Below are positions 27,250-37,053 of a DNA stretch of 64,000 nucleotides, in pieces (the first letter of the stretch is position 1; each line of letters starts with the position of its first letter). A model generated the notes under the pieces. That model saw only the letters and a program-made list of their open reading frames with translations. It had not been told where the DNA came from and did no database searches. A program made the position numbers and the translations under genes. Source of the DNA: Clostridium muellerianum (GTDB taxonomy: Bacteria; Bacillota; Clostridia; Clostridiales; Clostridiaceae); NCBI RefSeq assembly GCF_012926525.1, contig NZ_JABBNI010000004.1, forward strand, positions 124,001 to 188,000, given 5' to 3'.

Positions 27250-28296
27250 CTACCTCTTCAAGTTAACTAAGTCCTGTAATATTTCATCTCCAGTAGTTAT
27301 TATTTTTCCATTAGCTTGAAAAGCCCTGTTAGCTATTATCATATTAGTAAATTCTTCTGCTAAATCTACATTTGACATTTCAAGCATTCCTTGACGCACA
27401 TCTCCATAGCCTGCACTATTATCATTAGCTGAACCCAAATTACTTCTTACAACTGGATCTCCTGAATTTGGTGATGTTTGATATAGATTTTTGCCTAGCT
27501 TTGAAAGTCCAGCAGGATTTTTAAAAGAAGCCATAGCTATTTGGCCAAGAACTGCTGTACCAGTATCTAATGTAGCAGTAATTGTTCCATCTGATCCTAT
27601 AGAATATGACTTTATCTTATGACTAGTAGCACCATCAGACAAGGACTCTGGTATAACTAATGGTACTAATCCTCCAGCAAGAATATTTGTATCCGCCCCA
27701 CCTGTAGCATTTTTAGTATAAGTACCTGTAAATGGTACTTTAGGATTCGCTTTACCATCAGCATAATTTATTACAACATTCTCATTCGCATATCCATATA
27801 CTCTTAATCCATCAGATGTTAACAAACTTCCTTGGGTATCTCTTGTAAATGAACCATCTCTTGTAAAATTGGCAGTAACTCCAGTACCTGCCATAGTATG
27901 ATTTTCATCATCAGTAACATAAATCGTACCTGCTACATCTTCTCCTGCTTCACTACTAGTATTATCAGGTACAGCGCCTGTTCCTACAATAAAATATCCC
28001 TCTCCATCTATTGCTGCATCAAGAGGATTTGAAGTTGGCTGCATACTTCCCTGACCAGTAGAAGTATCTATACCTGCTAATTGAACACCAAGACCAACTT
28101 GTCTTGGATTAGTACCACCTAACTTTGAACTAGCCCCTGTAGCTGCTGCCATACTTTGGCTTACCATATCTTCAAATCTTGCTCTTTGACCTTTATAAGC
28201 TGTAGTACTTGAATTTGCTATGTTATTACCTATTACATCTAATTTTCTCTGATTAACTTTTAATCCACTAATTCCTGAGAACATGGATGGTAACAT
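27250..28296 (-). CDS. flgE: Flagellar hook protein FlgE
   Basis: Subunit of the flexible hook, exported unfolded. 348 residues from the ATG at 28296, which AGGAGG precedes by nine bases; an ATG at 28320 lies upstream of that site and is rejected. The N-terminal helix with NNIANSSTTAYKG, the FLG-core DAAIDGEGYFIVG, and the C-terminal NVDLAEEFTNMIIANRAFQAN are all clear. The length is short to average for FlgE, with a modest variable domain. It is placed after flgD and the TIGR02530 gene, as expected. Confidence 0.93.
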   Translation of the reverse strand: MLPSMFSGISGLKVNQRKLDVIGNNIANSSTTAYKGQRARFEDMVSQSMAAATGASSKLGGTNPRQVGLGVQLAGIDTSTGQGSMQPTSNPLDAAIDGEGYFIVGTGAVPDNTSSEAGEDVAGTIYVTDDENHTMAGTGVTANFTRDGSFTRDTQGSLLTSDGLRVYGYANENVVINYADGKANPKVPFTGTYTKNATGGADTNILAGGLVPLVIPESLSDGATSHKIKSYSIGSDGTITATLDTGTAVLGQIAMASFKNPAGLSKLGKNLYQTSPNSGDPVVRSNLGSANDNSAGYGDVRQGMLEMSNVDLAEEFTNMIIANRAFQANGKIITTGDEILQDLVNLKR

Positions 28297-28380
28297 AATT
28301 TTATACCTCCTAAAATTCATTTATTTTTACTTTGCTTCAATCGTTCCACAAAGTTTGGCATCCTTGTTTAGGTCCTGCCT

Positions 28381-28770
28381 TTATAATATAACTACACTAT
28401 CAATATTAGTAAAAACATTGTTTTTGCTATTTTCTTTAGCCATTGCTGTAATAATAGTCCTATTTTTTATCGAAGTTATAAGAGCTGTATCTTTATAAAG
28501 AATTAGAGTTTCTTTGCTTCCTTTTTGTTCTGCTTTATTAATACCTTCATTTATATTTTTCATGTCACTTTCATTAAAACTTATATTTCTTTCTTTAAGT
28601 CTTTCTGCTGCATGATTGGATATAACAAAGCTTTCCTTGTTGTCTATTTTCTTATTTAGTAAATCTTTAAAAGAACCACTATTATTTTCATTAACTTTCT
28701 TATTGCTACTATTACACCCTTGAAAGTCCTGAATTAAATAAAGCTTACCATTAACAACTCTATATCCCAT
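28381..28770 (-). CDS. TIGR02530-type flagellar operon protein
   Basis: 129 residues matching the small flagellar operon protein found between flgD and flgE in Bacillus and clostridia. The diagnostic part is ISNHAAERLKERNISFNESDMKNI followed by an alternating strand region ETLILYKDTALITSIKNRTIITAM. No membrane segment. Its role is unknown in the family; a link to hook assembly is inferred from position. ATG start with a GGAAGAG site. Confidence 0.85.
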   Translation of the reverse strand: MGYRVVNGKLYLIQDFQGCNSSNKKVNENNSGSFKDLLNKKIDNKESFVISNHAAERLKERNISFNESDMKNINEGINKAEQKGSKETLILYKDTALITSIKNRTIITAMAKENSKNNVFTNIDSVVIL

Positions 28771-28790
28771 AATATCACTCTTCCTGCAAA

Positions 28791-29522
28791 TTAACTTTCC
28801 TTTAGGTTAGTTATATCATCATATGAGAAGTCCTTAGTTTGATTATTTCCAATATCTACAGTTACTTTTATTCCTTCAGCACCTCTTGATACTGCTTTTA
28901 CTACTCCAGTGTAATTTTTATTATTACTATCTTTATCACTTAGCTCTACTGTTTTACCAACTAAAGCTGATGCACTTAAAAACTCATTAGTATTATTTAC
29001 AGTATTTGAATAGTTATTTAAACTACTTGCATCATCTATTTCAGTTGCATCATCAATATCAAACTTTCGAATATCATTAACTATATTTCCATCTTTATCC
29101 TTTGTTTTTCCTACTAGTACATTTAATTGTATATTACTACCACTTTTAACTACATTAGTTACTAATCCACTGTAAAAATTACCATTTTCATCTAGTTTGT
29201 TTAAAGTTACACTTTTACCTATTAAATTATTAGCTCCCGTAAACTTCATAGTAGTGTTTAAATTAACCATTTGTTCCAAACTTGAAAACTGTGCCATTTG
29301 TGATACATATTCAGTTCCATCCTTAGCATTAGAAGGATCTTGATTTGATAACTCTGCAGCTAAGATCTTAAAAAACGCATTTTTATCCATATCCTGACCT
29401 TTTTTTACTATTCTAGTACCTCTTGAAGTTTTAGTAGCATTACTATCCTCAGCCTTTTTAACATCACTATTCTTTGAGTTAGCAGCAGTACTCGTATTGG
29501 TAGCACTATTTACTCCAGCCAT
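28791..29522 (-). CDS. flgD: Flagellar hook assembly protein FlgD
   Basis: Hook cap that guides FlgE polymerisation. 243 residues. The conserved N-terminal FlgD segment is visible near residues 49-85 (DKNAFFKILAAELSNQDPS, then YVSQMAQFSSLEQM). It is followed by a repeated beta domain: two similar stretches beginning NLIGKSVTLNKLDENGNFYSG and ALVGKTVELSDKDSNNKNYTG suggest an internal duplication. The first 48 residues are a Ser/Thr/Asn-rich export-signal-like region. Confidence 0.92.
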   Translation of the reverse strand: MAGVNSATNTSTAANSKNSDVKKAEDSNATKTSRGTRIVKKGQDMDKNAFFKILAAELSNQDPSNAKDGTEYVSQMAQFSSLEQMVNLNTTMKFTGANNLIGKSVTLNKLDENGNFYSGLVTNVVKSGSNIQLNVLVGKTKDKDGNIVNDIRKFDIDDATEIDDASSLNNYSNTVNNTNEFLSASALVGKTVELSDKDSNNKNYTGVVKAVSRGAEGIKVTVDIGNNQTKDFSYDDITNLKES

Positions 29523-29559
29523 ACCTTTGCCCCCTAACTTTTTTAAATTAAGCCTTTTA

Positions 29560-31005
29560 CTATGCCAAAATATTTACATTACTGTCTATTTCATTTTGAT
29601 CTTCTAGTTCATTTGTAGTTTCTTCTATAGCACCTATAGCCTTAGCCTTTTTATTGTTTTTACCATTTTGATTATTTCCACTATTGGAACCATCTTTAAA
29701 GAAAGTAGTATCTTCATTGTAAATATTTAAGGAAAGACTATTAATTTTTGTATCATTATTTTGAAGCTTTTGTGTCATATCTGTTATATTAGAATTTAAT
29801 AAATTAAAGGCTTCCTTATTTGAAGCACCAATAGATGCTTTCATAACCCCACCTTCTACAGTTAGTTTTATAATAACTTCTCCTAGTTCTTTTGGTGCAA
29901 TTTTTACTGTTAAGTTCTTTATATTATTAGTTTCCATATACTTTATAGTTTTTATTACATCATTAGTTATATTATTTTTGTTTATTACCATGTCAGCTAC
30001 ATCTTCTACTTTAATATTTTTATTTACATTATTAAATTGAGTCATAAAATTTGTAGCCTTTGAAATTTTATCTTCCTTACCTGTATCACTAGTAAGAGAT
30101 TTTAAAAAGTTATCTTCTTTTGAAGTTTCCTTATTTAAAGAAGAATTTTTATCAGAATCTTGTTTTTTACTTGCAACAGCCAATTCAGAAGTATTACTAT
30201 TTGAAATTTCTCTATAAGTTTCTTTGAAATCTAAAATAGTACTTTTACTGTTCTTGTCTATATTATTATCTGTATTAACATCCTTTAAACTTGAACTTAA
30301 AGCTAACTTTAATTCTTGTTGTATTTTAGTTAAAATATCGCCTGAAGCTTCCGGCAAATTAACTTTGCTTAAGTTCTCAGTTATTTGTGGTATTACTTCT
30401 TTCTCTATTTGATCCATTACTTCTTTTGTTAAAAGTAATCTAACTGTTGGATCTTGCACTTTTGAAAAGTTTTTATCCAAAACTTCCTTAACCTTATCTC
30501 CAACAGAACTCAAAATTTGTGAAAGCTTTTCTGTAGCAATATTTTTTTCTTTATCACCTACTGCTTTAACAATAGTATCTAAAGCATCTTTTATTTCAGA
30601 TATAGTTTTTGCTTTTAAATTTTGCAAATCTTTAGCATCTACTTTTAAAAGAGCTGCTAAAATCATTAATAACTTATCTAAATCAATTTTGCTATCTGAA
30701 TCTCCACTTAATACTTTTTCTACTATAACACTTTTCAAGTCATCTGGTGATTTAATATTTTCTATGTCCTTATCAGATAAACCAGCTTCTTTTAAAGCCT
30801 TTTTAGTTTCTTCAGAAACCTCAAATTTAGAATCTTTTAAATCCTGAGATTTATTGTTTTTATTCAAAGTTTGAGAATCCTGGTTTACTGAATTAGTTTT
30901 AGATAATACAGTATTAAATGTACTATTATTGTCTTTTGAAGTACTAATATCACTTTTATAATTACTGCTATTATTGTTTACTACACTTAAAACATTCATA
31001 TTCAT
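29560..31005 (-). CDS. fliK: Flagellar hook-length control protein FliK
   Basis: Molecular ruler that measures hook length and switches export specificity through FlhB. 481 residues from the ATG at 31005 (GGGAGG upstream; the GTG at 31014 overlaps that site). A Ser/Asn/Lys-rich N-terminal export and ruler region is followed by a C-terminal Flg_hook domain. Its signature, LTVKIAPKELGEVIIKLTVEGGVMKA, lies near residue 355, and the usual acidic, low-complexity tail closes the protein. The N-terminal two thirds are poorly conserved, as is normal. Confidence 0.88.
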   Translation of the reverse strand: MNMNVLSVVNNNSSNYKSDISTSKDNNSTFNTVLSKTNSVNQDSQTLNKNNKSQDLKDSKFEVSEETKKALKEAGLSDKDIENIKSPDDLKSVIVEKVLSGDSDSKIDLDKLLMILAALLKVDAKDLQNLKAKTISEIKDALDTIVKAVGDKEKNIATEKLSQILSSVGDKVKEVLDKNFSKVQDPTVRLLLTKEVMDQIEKEVIPQITENLSKVNLPEASGDILTKIQQELKLALSSSLKDVNTDNNIDKNSKSTILDFKETYREISNSNTSELAVASKKQDSDKNSSLNKETSKEDNFLKSLTSDTGKEDKISKATNFMTQFNNVNKNIKVEDVADMVINKNNITNDVIKTIKYMETNNIKNLTVKIAPKELGEVIIKLTVEGGVMKASIGASNKEAFNLLNSNITDMTQKLQNNDTKINSLSLNIYNEDTTFFKDGSNSGNNQNGKNNKKAKAIGAIEETTNELEDQNEIDSNVNILA

Positions 31006-31010
31006 TTTTT

Positions 31011-31451
31011 TCACCTCCCTTCACGATGGTTTCTTATAAATCCATATAGAGCAAATTCATCATTGTTCCTCTGCTCTATAAGATTTTGCTCTTTTAAAAA
31101 TGCTGCCTCACCTTTTTCTTTAAGTATTTCAACTGTTTTTCTTTCAACGCGTTTTTCATTTAAATCATATCTTTTATCTTGTAAAGTTTTTTCCTTTAAT
31201 TTAAGTTCCTCACAAGCTTCATTTATACTATAATTTATAGCATTCAAATATATATGAGTTATTCTGCGTTTTACAGCCGATTCAGTACCTGAAATGTTTC
31301 TGTACTTTTCATAATTTTCATTAAGCTGTTGTAATTTTGATTCAACTTTTAATTTTTCATTTTGTGCTTCAGTAAAATTTCTCTTACTTTCTTCTTCTTT
31401 GTCTAGTCTGATATCTAAAAGTTTTTGCAATCTAAAATTGTATTTGCTCAT
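31011..31451 (-). CDS. fliJ: Flagellar export chaperone FliJ
   Basis: Coiled-coil stalk of the export ATPase, bridging FliI to FlhA. 146 residues, almost wholly helical and charged (KEEESKRNFTEAQNEKLKVESKLQQL), starting with the FliJ-typical YNFRLQKLLDIR. It lies directly after fliI and before fliK. The call rests on architecture plus position because FliJ sequences drift. Confidence 0.88.
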   Translation of the reverse strand: MSKYNFRLQKLLDIRLDKEEESKRNFTEAQNEKLKVESKLQQLNENYEKYRNISGTESAVKRRITHIYLNAINYSINEACEELKLKEKTLQDKRYDLNEKRVERKTVEILKEKGEAAFLKEQNLIEQRNNDEFALYGFIRNHREGR

Positions 31452-31466
31452 AAAATCCCCCCTTAA

Positions 31467-32774
31467 TTATTGAAAAATACCTTTTAAAGAAGCTACACTT
31501 TCCGAAAAAGCTGTATGTTCTTTGATCCCCTGTTTTAAATAACCTATTATGTCATCATAATACTGTATTGAAGTATCTACTTTCTTATTGCTGCCTTTTA
31601 CATAAGCTCCTATATTTATCAAATCCTCTGAGTTCTTATAGGTTGAAAGAAGATCTCTAGCAAATGATGCTGTTTTTTTGTGATCATCTTCTGCTACTTC
31701 AGACATAAGTCTACTTATACTACTTAGTACATCTATAGATGGATAATGATTTTTAGCAGCTAAATCACGAGATAACACAATATGCCCATCTAATATACCT
31801 CTTACTGCATCTGCTATAGGTTCATTAAAATCATCACCATCCACTAGTACAGTATAAAAAGCTGTAATAGATCCCTTATCAGACATACCTGCTCTTTCCA
31901 TAAGCCTAGGAAGCTTTGCAAAAACAGAAGGCGTATACCCTTTTGTTGCTGGTGGTTCTCCTATAGCAAGTCCTATTTCTCTTTGTGCCATAGCAAATCT
32001 TGTTACAGAATCCATCATAAGTATTACCTTATTTCCTTTGTCCCTAAAGTATTCCGCAATAGCTGTAGCTGTAAAAGCCCCTTTTAATCTTACTAATGCC
32101 GGTTTGTCCGAAGTCGCACATACAATTATAGACTTTTTCATACCTTCTTCGCCTAGATCTTTTTCTATAAAGTCCTTGACTTCTCTTCCTCTTTCGCCTA
32201 TAAGAGCAATTACATTAACATCTGCCTCTGCATATCTTGCAATCATACCAAGAGTTGTGCTTTTTCCTACACCACTACCTGCAAAAATACCAATTCTTTG
32301 TCCTTCTCCACAGGTTATAAAACCATCAATAGCACGAATTCCTGTAGGTATAACATCCTTTATTCTTCTCCTTTTTAATGGATCAGGCGGTTCAGTGTCT
32401 AGCGGATAAACCGTTCCTACTCCTATTTCTTCTCCATCTAAAGGTTGTCCAAGTCCATTTAAAACTTTTCCAAACAATTCATCTGAACACTTTACACTTA
32501 AAGGTATTCCTTCTGGTACAACTCTGCAGCCTGGAGCAATTCCTATTAATTCTCCAAGTGGCATTAGGATAACATTATTCTCCTTGAAACCAACTACTTC
32601 ACAGGTAACAGGATGATTTTTTTCATTATATATAGTACAAACCTCGCCAACAAAAGACTTTATTCCTTCTACCTCTACTGTAAGTCCTATAACTTTACTT
32701 ACTATTCCTTCTGAGTAGTCAAAATCCATTTCATGTACCTTCTTATTTAAGGAATTAAAGTTTATGTTAATCAT
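31467..32774 (-). CDS. fliI: Flagellum-specific ATP synthase FliI
   Basis: Hexameric export ATPase related to F1-beta. 435 residues. The P-loop GSGVGKST is at residues 166-173, Walker B is in VILMMDSVTRFAMAQREIG, and the FliI/YscN-specific GEPPATKGYTPSVFA follows. The N-terminal beta barrel and the C-terminal helical part are complete. Position after fliH and before fliJ is standard. Confidence 0.97.
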   Translation of the reverse strand: MININFNSLNKKVHEMDFDYSEGIVSKVIGLTVEVEGIKSFVGEVCTIYNEKNHPVTCEVVGFKENNVILMPLGELIGIAPGCRVVPEGIPLSVKCSDELFGKVLNGLGQPLDGEEIGVGTVYPLDTEPPDPLKRRRIKDVIPTGIRAIDGFITCGEGQRIGIFAGSGVGKSTTLGMIARYAEADVNVIALIGERGREVKDFIEKDLGEEGMKKSIIVCATSDKPALVRLKGAFTATAIAEYFRDKGNKVILMMDSVTRFAMAQREIGLAIGEPPATKGYTPSVFAKLPRLMERAGMSDKGSITAFYTVLVDGDDFNEPIADAVRGILDGHIVLSRDLAAKNHYPSIDVLSSISRLMSEVAEDDHKKTASFARDLLSTYKNSEDLINIGAYVKGSNKKVDTSIQYYDDIIGYLKQGIKEHTAFSESVASLKGIFQ

Positions 32775-32786
32775 AAAAACACCTGC

Positions 32787-33566
32787 CTACTGATCCTTAA
32801 GTACTATCTCTTTTACTTTTTCTATGGCTCCATCAATACTGACTATAATCTTACCATTTTCTCTCTCAATGATAGCTTTTCCAATTTCCACATCTTTATC
32901 AGGTATAATAAAAATATCTCCTCTAAATGGAAGTTGTTCTTTCCACAATTCTACTTTATTTTTTAATTCTTCACAATACGTTTCATTGCTTTTTATTATG
33001 AAAGTTTTGGTGTTTTTCACTCTAGATAAGGCTTCAAATATAACATCATTTAAACCATCCTTATCTTTAACTTCTCTTTTTAAAATGGATTCAACACAGT
33101 TTACTATTAACTCTCTTATTTCTTCTTCTTTTTCCTTTAAATATCTTTCTTTTTCCACTTTACAAGTTCTTAATATATTATCTGCATTATCTTTTATTAT
33201 TTGACCTTCTTTTTCAGCTTTTTCTATATTTTCCTTATATCCTTCTTCATAAGCTTTATTAAATCCATCTTCACTACCTTTTTGTAATCCTTCATTATAT
33301 CCTTTATTATATCCTTTTTCACATGCTTCTTTTTGTAATCTTTCTGCTTCTTCAAAAGCTTTTGAAATCAATTTATCACTTTGCACTCTAGCATTTTCTA
33401 CCATAGTCTTAGCTAAACTCTCATAACTATCTATAAAAGTTTTAGCATTAGTTTCAGCCAAGTTTTTTTGTTCAACCGATTCTTGAGTTTCAAATTCTGT
33501 TACTATTTTCTTTAACCCATCACTAGCTACGCTGGTACTTTTAATAATTCTATACGATGATTGCAT
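32787..33566 (-). CDS. fliH: Flagellar assembly protein FliH
   Basis: Negative regulator and stator-like partner of FliI. 259 residues from the ATG at 33566 (GAGGTG upstream); the alternative GTG at 33575 lies closer to that site. The centre carries a run of glycine-spaced helices (GYNKGYNEGLQKGSEDGF and onward, about 88-120), the GxxxG repeat series typical of FliH. The C-terminal domain resembles the delta/E-type stalk. The gene overlaps the end of fliG by 17 bases. Confidence 0.88.
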   Translation of the reverse strand: MQSSYRIIKSTSVASDGLKKIVTEFETQESVEQKNLAETNAKTFIDSYESLAKTMVENARVQSDKLISKAFEEAERLQKEACEKGYNKGYNEGLQKGSEDGFNKAYEEGYKENIEKAEKEGQIIKDNADNILRTCKVEKERYLKEKEEEIRELIVNCVESILKREVKDKDGLNDVIFEALSRVKNTKTFIIKSNETYCEELKNKVELWKEQLPFRGDIFIIPDKDVEIGKAIIERENGKIIVSIDGAIEKVKEIVLKDQ

Positions 33567-34566
33567 CTTCTCCACCTCTTGATATTACTATCTCTCCAGC
33601 TTCGTCTAATCTTCTTATAATACCTACAATTTTCTGTTGAGCTTTTTCAACATCCATAAGTCTTACTGGTCCTAAGAATTCTATATCTTCCTTTAAAGCA
33701 GCTGCAGCTCTCTTAGATTGATTTCTAAAGATAGCATTTGCAACTTCTTCAGAGCAGCCTTTAAGAGCCAATCCAAGCTCCTTATTTTCAACTTCTCTAA
33801 GAACTCTTTGTATAGAAACATCGTCAAGAGTAATAATATCCTCAAATACGAACATAGACTCTTTAACTTTTTCTGCTAATTCAGCATCTTCTTTTTCAAG
33901 TCCTTCCGTAATATTCTTCTCTGTAGTTCTATCAACTTGATTAAGAATTTCTACTATTGTCTGAACTCCACCAATTACCTTCATATCAGATTTAACTACA
34001 GAAGATAGTTTACCATCTAGAACTTTTTCAATTTCCTTTACTACTACTGGAGATGTATTGCTCATTGTAGCTATTCTATATGCTACTTCTGCCTGTACGT
34101 CTTCTGGCAATGCAGATAATATTTGTCCTGATTTATCTGATTGAAGATAACATAATATAAGTGCAATAGTTTGAGGATGCTCATTAGTTATTATGTTTAA
34201 AAGCTGATGGGCATCTGCCTTTCTAGCTATTGCAAAAGGCCTAAACTGTTGTGTAGCCTCTGTAACCTTATCCAATATCTCCATAGCCCTTTGACTACCT
34301 AAAGCCTTAGACAAAAGACTTTTAGCATAATCCATTCCGCCCTCAGTTAAGTAATCTTTAGCCTTATTCATTTCTATAAATTCTGCAAGTATTTCTTGTT
34401 TCTGGTCAGATTTAACTGATGCTATATTAGCTATTTCATAGGTTATTTTTTGAATTTCTGATTCTGGTAGCTTTTTAATTATTCCTGCAGAAGCCTCTGG
34501 TCCAAGGGTTATAAACAATATGGCTGCTTTTTGAACACCTGTTAACTTTTCATTTTCTTTAGCCAA
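33550..34566 (-). CDS. fliG: Flagellar motor switch protein FliG
   Basis: Rotor protein that binds FliF, FliM and the stator. 338 residues, normal length, with N, middle and C domains. The middle-domain EHPQTIALILCYL motif (about 133-145) binds FliM, and the C-terminal torque helix has the expected charges (DDVSIQRVLREVENKELGLALKG). FliM and FliN/FliY are not encoded in this window, so the rest of the C-ring is elsewhere. Confidence 0.96.
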   Translation of the reverse strand: MAKENEKLTGVQKAAILFITLGPEASAGIIKKLPESEIQKITYEIANIASVKSDQKQEILAEFIEMNKAKDYLTEGGMDYAKSLLSKALGSQRAMEILDKVTEATQQFRPFAIARKADAHQLLNIITNEHPQTIALILCYLQSDKSGQILSALPEDVQAEVAYRIATMSNTSPVVVKEIEKVLDGKLSSVVKSDMKVIGGVQTIVEILNQVDRTTEKNITEGLEKEDAELAEKVKESMFVFEDIITLDDVSIQRVLREVENKELGLALKGCSEEVANAIFRNQSKRAAAALKEDIEFLGPVRLMDVEKAQQKIVGIIRRLDEAGEIVISRGGEDAIIV

Positions 34567-34572
34567 ATCCTA

Positions 34573-36159
34573 TCACCTCTCATCTTCTGCTAGCCATGTT
34601 TTTACAATATCTGCAACTTGTTCTGGCTTGTCTTTTGCATAATTCTTTATTTCATTTTCCATATGAGTCTGTTCATTCTCTTCTTCTAAATCTGCTGATT
34701 TAAACTTAAACTGCTGTTTTGTAGGTTCTATTTCATCTCCTACAATTACATCAATTCCTTCAGTTTCATCATCAAATAATTCTTCTTCTTCCTCTTTCTT
34801 CTTTCTTCTCCATAAGAATAAAGCTACTGCTGCACCAAGAACTAGTGCTCCTAAAACTCCAAGTATAGTATACATTTTTGTCTTTTTAGCCTGATCTGCT
34901 GCTTTATTCATAGCATCTAAATCTTTTTTAGCTTTATCCTGCAGTGTGGTATCAAAAGGAATACCTTCTACATTTATAGTATCTCCTCTTTTAGCATCAT
35001 AGCCTATAGCTGACACCGCAAGATTATTTATGGAAGTTTTAGTTGTAGGATCTACATTTCCATCTAAAGCCACAGAGGCTGTTAATCTTTTTACTGCTCC
35101 TGCCGCCTTTATAGTTTTCTGTTTTACCTCTGATACATCATAGTTTTTAGTACTTTCATCATGAGTTGATGTACCATTGCCATTATTTGCTGTTGTGGTG
35201 TTAGTCATATTATTATCCACAGGACTGCTAGAAGCTGTGGTTCCTTTATCTGTAGAAGTATCTTTTATATTATGTTCACTTACCACTACACTCTTTGGAT
35301 CATATGTAGTAGAATCCTGCTGTACAGCATCGAAATCTAAATCTGCATTAACTTTAACTTTAACTTTGTCCTTTCCATAAACAGCCTCCAGCATATTTAA
35401 AAGTTTCTTTTCCAATTCTTTTTCATATTGTTGTTTTAAATCTTGCTGTTTTTCTGCTGATGTAGTAGAATCGCTTATATCTTTATTACTATTATTAAAA
35501 ATATCCTTGGAAAGTAAAGTTAACTTGTCATCTATTACTTCTACATTTTCTTTAGGAATATTCTTAACACTTCCTGATACTAGTGATACTAATGCTTTTA
35601 CTTGATCTGAATTTAACTTTTGTCCTTGTTTCATCTGCAATGTTACAGACGCAGTTCCTGGTTGTGTATCCTTAACAAATTGGGTATCATCTGGGAGTAC
35701 AAGACTTACCCTTGCATTTTGTATTTCTGGAAGACTTTTTATAGTTCTTTCTAATTCTCCCTGAAGAGCTCTTTGGTAATTTATCTTCATTTCTGCATCT
35801 GTAGACCCTAATTTAGTTTTATCTAAAAGTTCAAATCCCTGGCTTCCATTAGTCATACTAACTTCCGATAACATCTGCATTCTCAATTTATCTACTTGAC
35901 CTTTAGGTACTAATATAGAATTGCCTTGAACTTTTGCATCAACTTTGTCAGTTTGAAGTTGTTTATAAACTGCTGCAGAATCTGCAGAGTCCATATTAGA
36001 AAATAAAACCTCATACTTTGTTGAACCTAAATACATTCCTAAATATATTAAAGTTCCTATAATTGCTGTGAAAATTATTCCAAAAGCTATCTTCTTTTTT
36101 TTACTTAAGCCTTTCCATTTCTCTATTAAATTTTTAAAAATTTGTGATAGCTTACCCAT
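34573..36159 (-). CDS. fliF: Flagellar MS-ring protein FliF
   Basis: Forms the MS ring, the base of the flagellum. 528 residues with transmembrane helices near 25-45 and 432-452, flanking a large extracytoplasmic part with YscJ-like ring domains. The final segment, ENEIKNYAKDKPEQVADIVKTWL, is the FliG-binding tail. A Ser/Thr/Asn-rich loop (about 285-330) is a variable ring loop. Follows fliE by 21 bases. Confidence 0.96.
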   Translation of the reverse strand: MGKLSQIFKNLIEKWKGLSKKKKIAFGIIFTAIIGTLIYLGMYLGSTKYEVLFSNMDSADSAAVYKQLQTDKVDAKVQGNSILVPKGQVDKLRMQMLSEVSMTNGSQGFELLDKTKLGSTDAEMKINYQRALQGELERTIKSLPEIQNARVSLVLPDDTQFVKDTQPGTASVTLQMKQGQKLNSDQVKALVSLVSGSVKNIPKENVEVIDDKLTLLSKDIFNNSNKDISDSTTSAEKQQDLKQQYEKELEKKLLNMLEAVYGKDKVKVKVNADLDFDAVQQDSTTYDPKSVVVSEHNIKDTSTDKGTTASSSPVDNNMTNTTTANNGNGTSTHDESTKNYDVSEVKQKTIKAAGAVKRLTASVALDGNVDPTTKTSINNLAVSAIGYDAKRGDTINVEGIPFDTTLQDKAKKDLDAMNKAADQAKKTKMYTILGVLGALVLGAAVALFLWRRKKKEEEEELFDDETEGIDVIVGDEIEPTKQQFKFKSADLEEENEQTHMENEIKNYAKDKPEQVADIVKTWLAEDER

Positions 36160-36180
36160 TAACTTAGCACTCCTTACTTA

Positions 36181-36492
36181 CTATAACTGTGTCCTATTTA
36201 GTTCTTGATAGGCCTCCACGAACTTATTCCTAATCTGGACTGCAAGTTCTAATGACATTTTAGCTTCCTCAGTATCTAACATAACTTTATGTATATTTGT
36301 TTCATCACCTTTTATAAAACTCTCAGTGGTATCTTCTGATTTTATTTGCTGTGCATTTACTTCATCTAATTTTCCTTTTAAAAATTCTCCAAATCCCACA
36401 GATTCTGTTTCTTTATTTTCTGAGTTATCATTACTACTAGTTCCAATTTTTTGAAAAATTTTACTATCAGGAACAAATTCATTTATCTTCAT
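36181..36492 (-). CDS. fliE: Flagellar hook-basal body protein FliE
   Basis: Adaptor between MS ring and rod. 103 residues with the helical C-terminal FliE core (MLDTEEAKMSLELAVQIRNKFVEAYQELNRTQL). Placed between flgC and fliF as usual. The N-terminal third is polar and variable. Confidence 0.94.
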   Translation of the reverse strand: MKINEFVPDSKIFQKIGTSSNDNSENKETESVGFGEFLKGKLDEVNAQQIKSEDTTESFIKGDETNIHKVMLDTEEAKMSLELAVQIRNKFVEAYQELNRTQL

Positions 36493-36503
36493 AATAAATC
36501 ACC

Positions 36504-36938
36504 CTACTTTCCAATTTCTAATGCTTTTGAGAACATAGTTTTTTCAGAACTAATTGCATCTATATTAGCTTCATAAGATCTTGTAGCTACCATCATATCT
36601 GCCATTTCATTTAAGATATTTACATTTGGTTTAGATACATATCCTTGGGCATCTGCATCTGGATTTGATGGGTCATAAACTCTTCTAAGAGGTGATTGAT
36701 CATCTACAATTCCTACAGCTTTTACTCCTAGAGGAGTTTGTTCATATTGTCCATTCTGCTTATTTAGTTGATTAGTTAAATTTTCTTGAAAAACCGCAAT
36801 TTTTCTTCTATAAGGTTGTCCATTAGTACCTCTAGTAGTATCTACATTAGCTATATTAGAGGCTATGGTATCCATTCTCAGTCTTTCTGCCGAAAGACCA
36901 CTGGCACTTATTCTTAAATTATTAAATGCTTTAATCAT
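36504..36938 (-). CDS. flgC: Flagellar basal-body rod protein FlgC
   Basis: Proximal rod subunit. 144 residues. It begins with the rod helix and [12 protein letters not shown] signature (about 25-36) and includes the FlgC-specific [26 protein letters not shown] stretch. It ends with [27 protein letters not shown] lies upstream of the ATG. Confidence 0.95.
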   Translation of the reverse strand: MIKAFNNLRISASGLSAERLRMDTIASNIANVDTTRGTNGQPYRRKIAVFQENLTNQLNKQNGQYEQTPLGVKAVGIVDDQSPLRRVYDPSNPDADAQGYVSKPNVNILNEMADMMVATRSYEANIDAISSEKTMFSKALEIGK

Positions 36939-37053
36939 AAAAATTCTTCCCCTTCATAAAAATAAAATTTTCTCTACTAAATTTTACACAATTGTTACAC
37001 ACTCTAAGTTACAACTTTATTAATATTTTGTTAACAAAACTTATTTTTAAAAA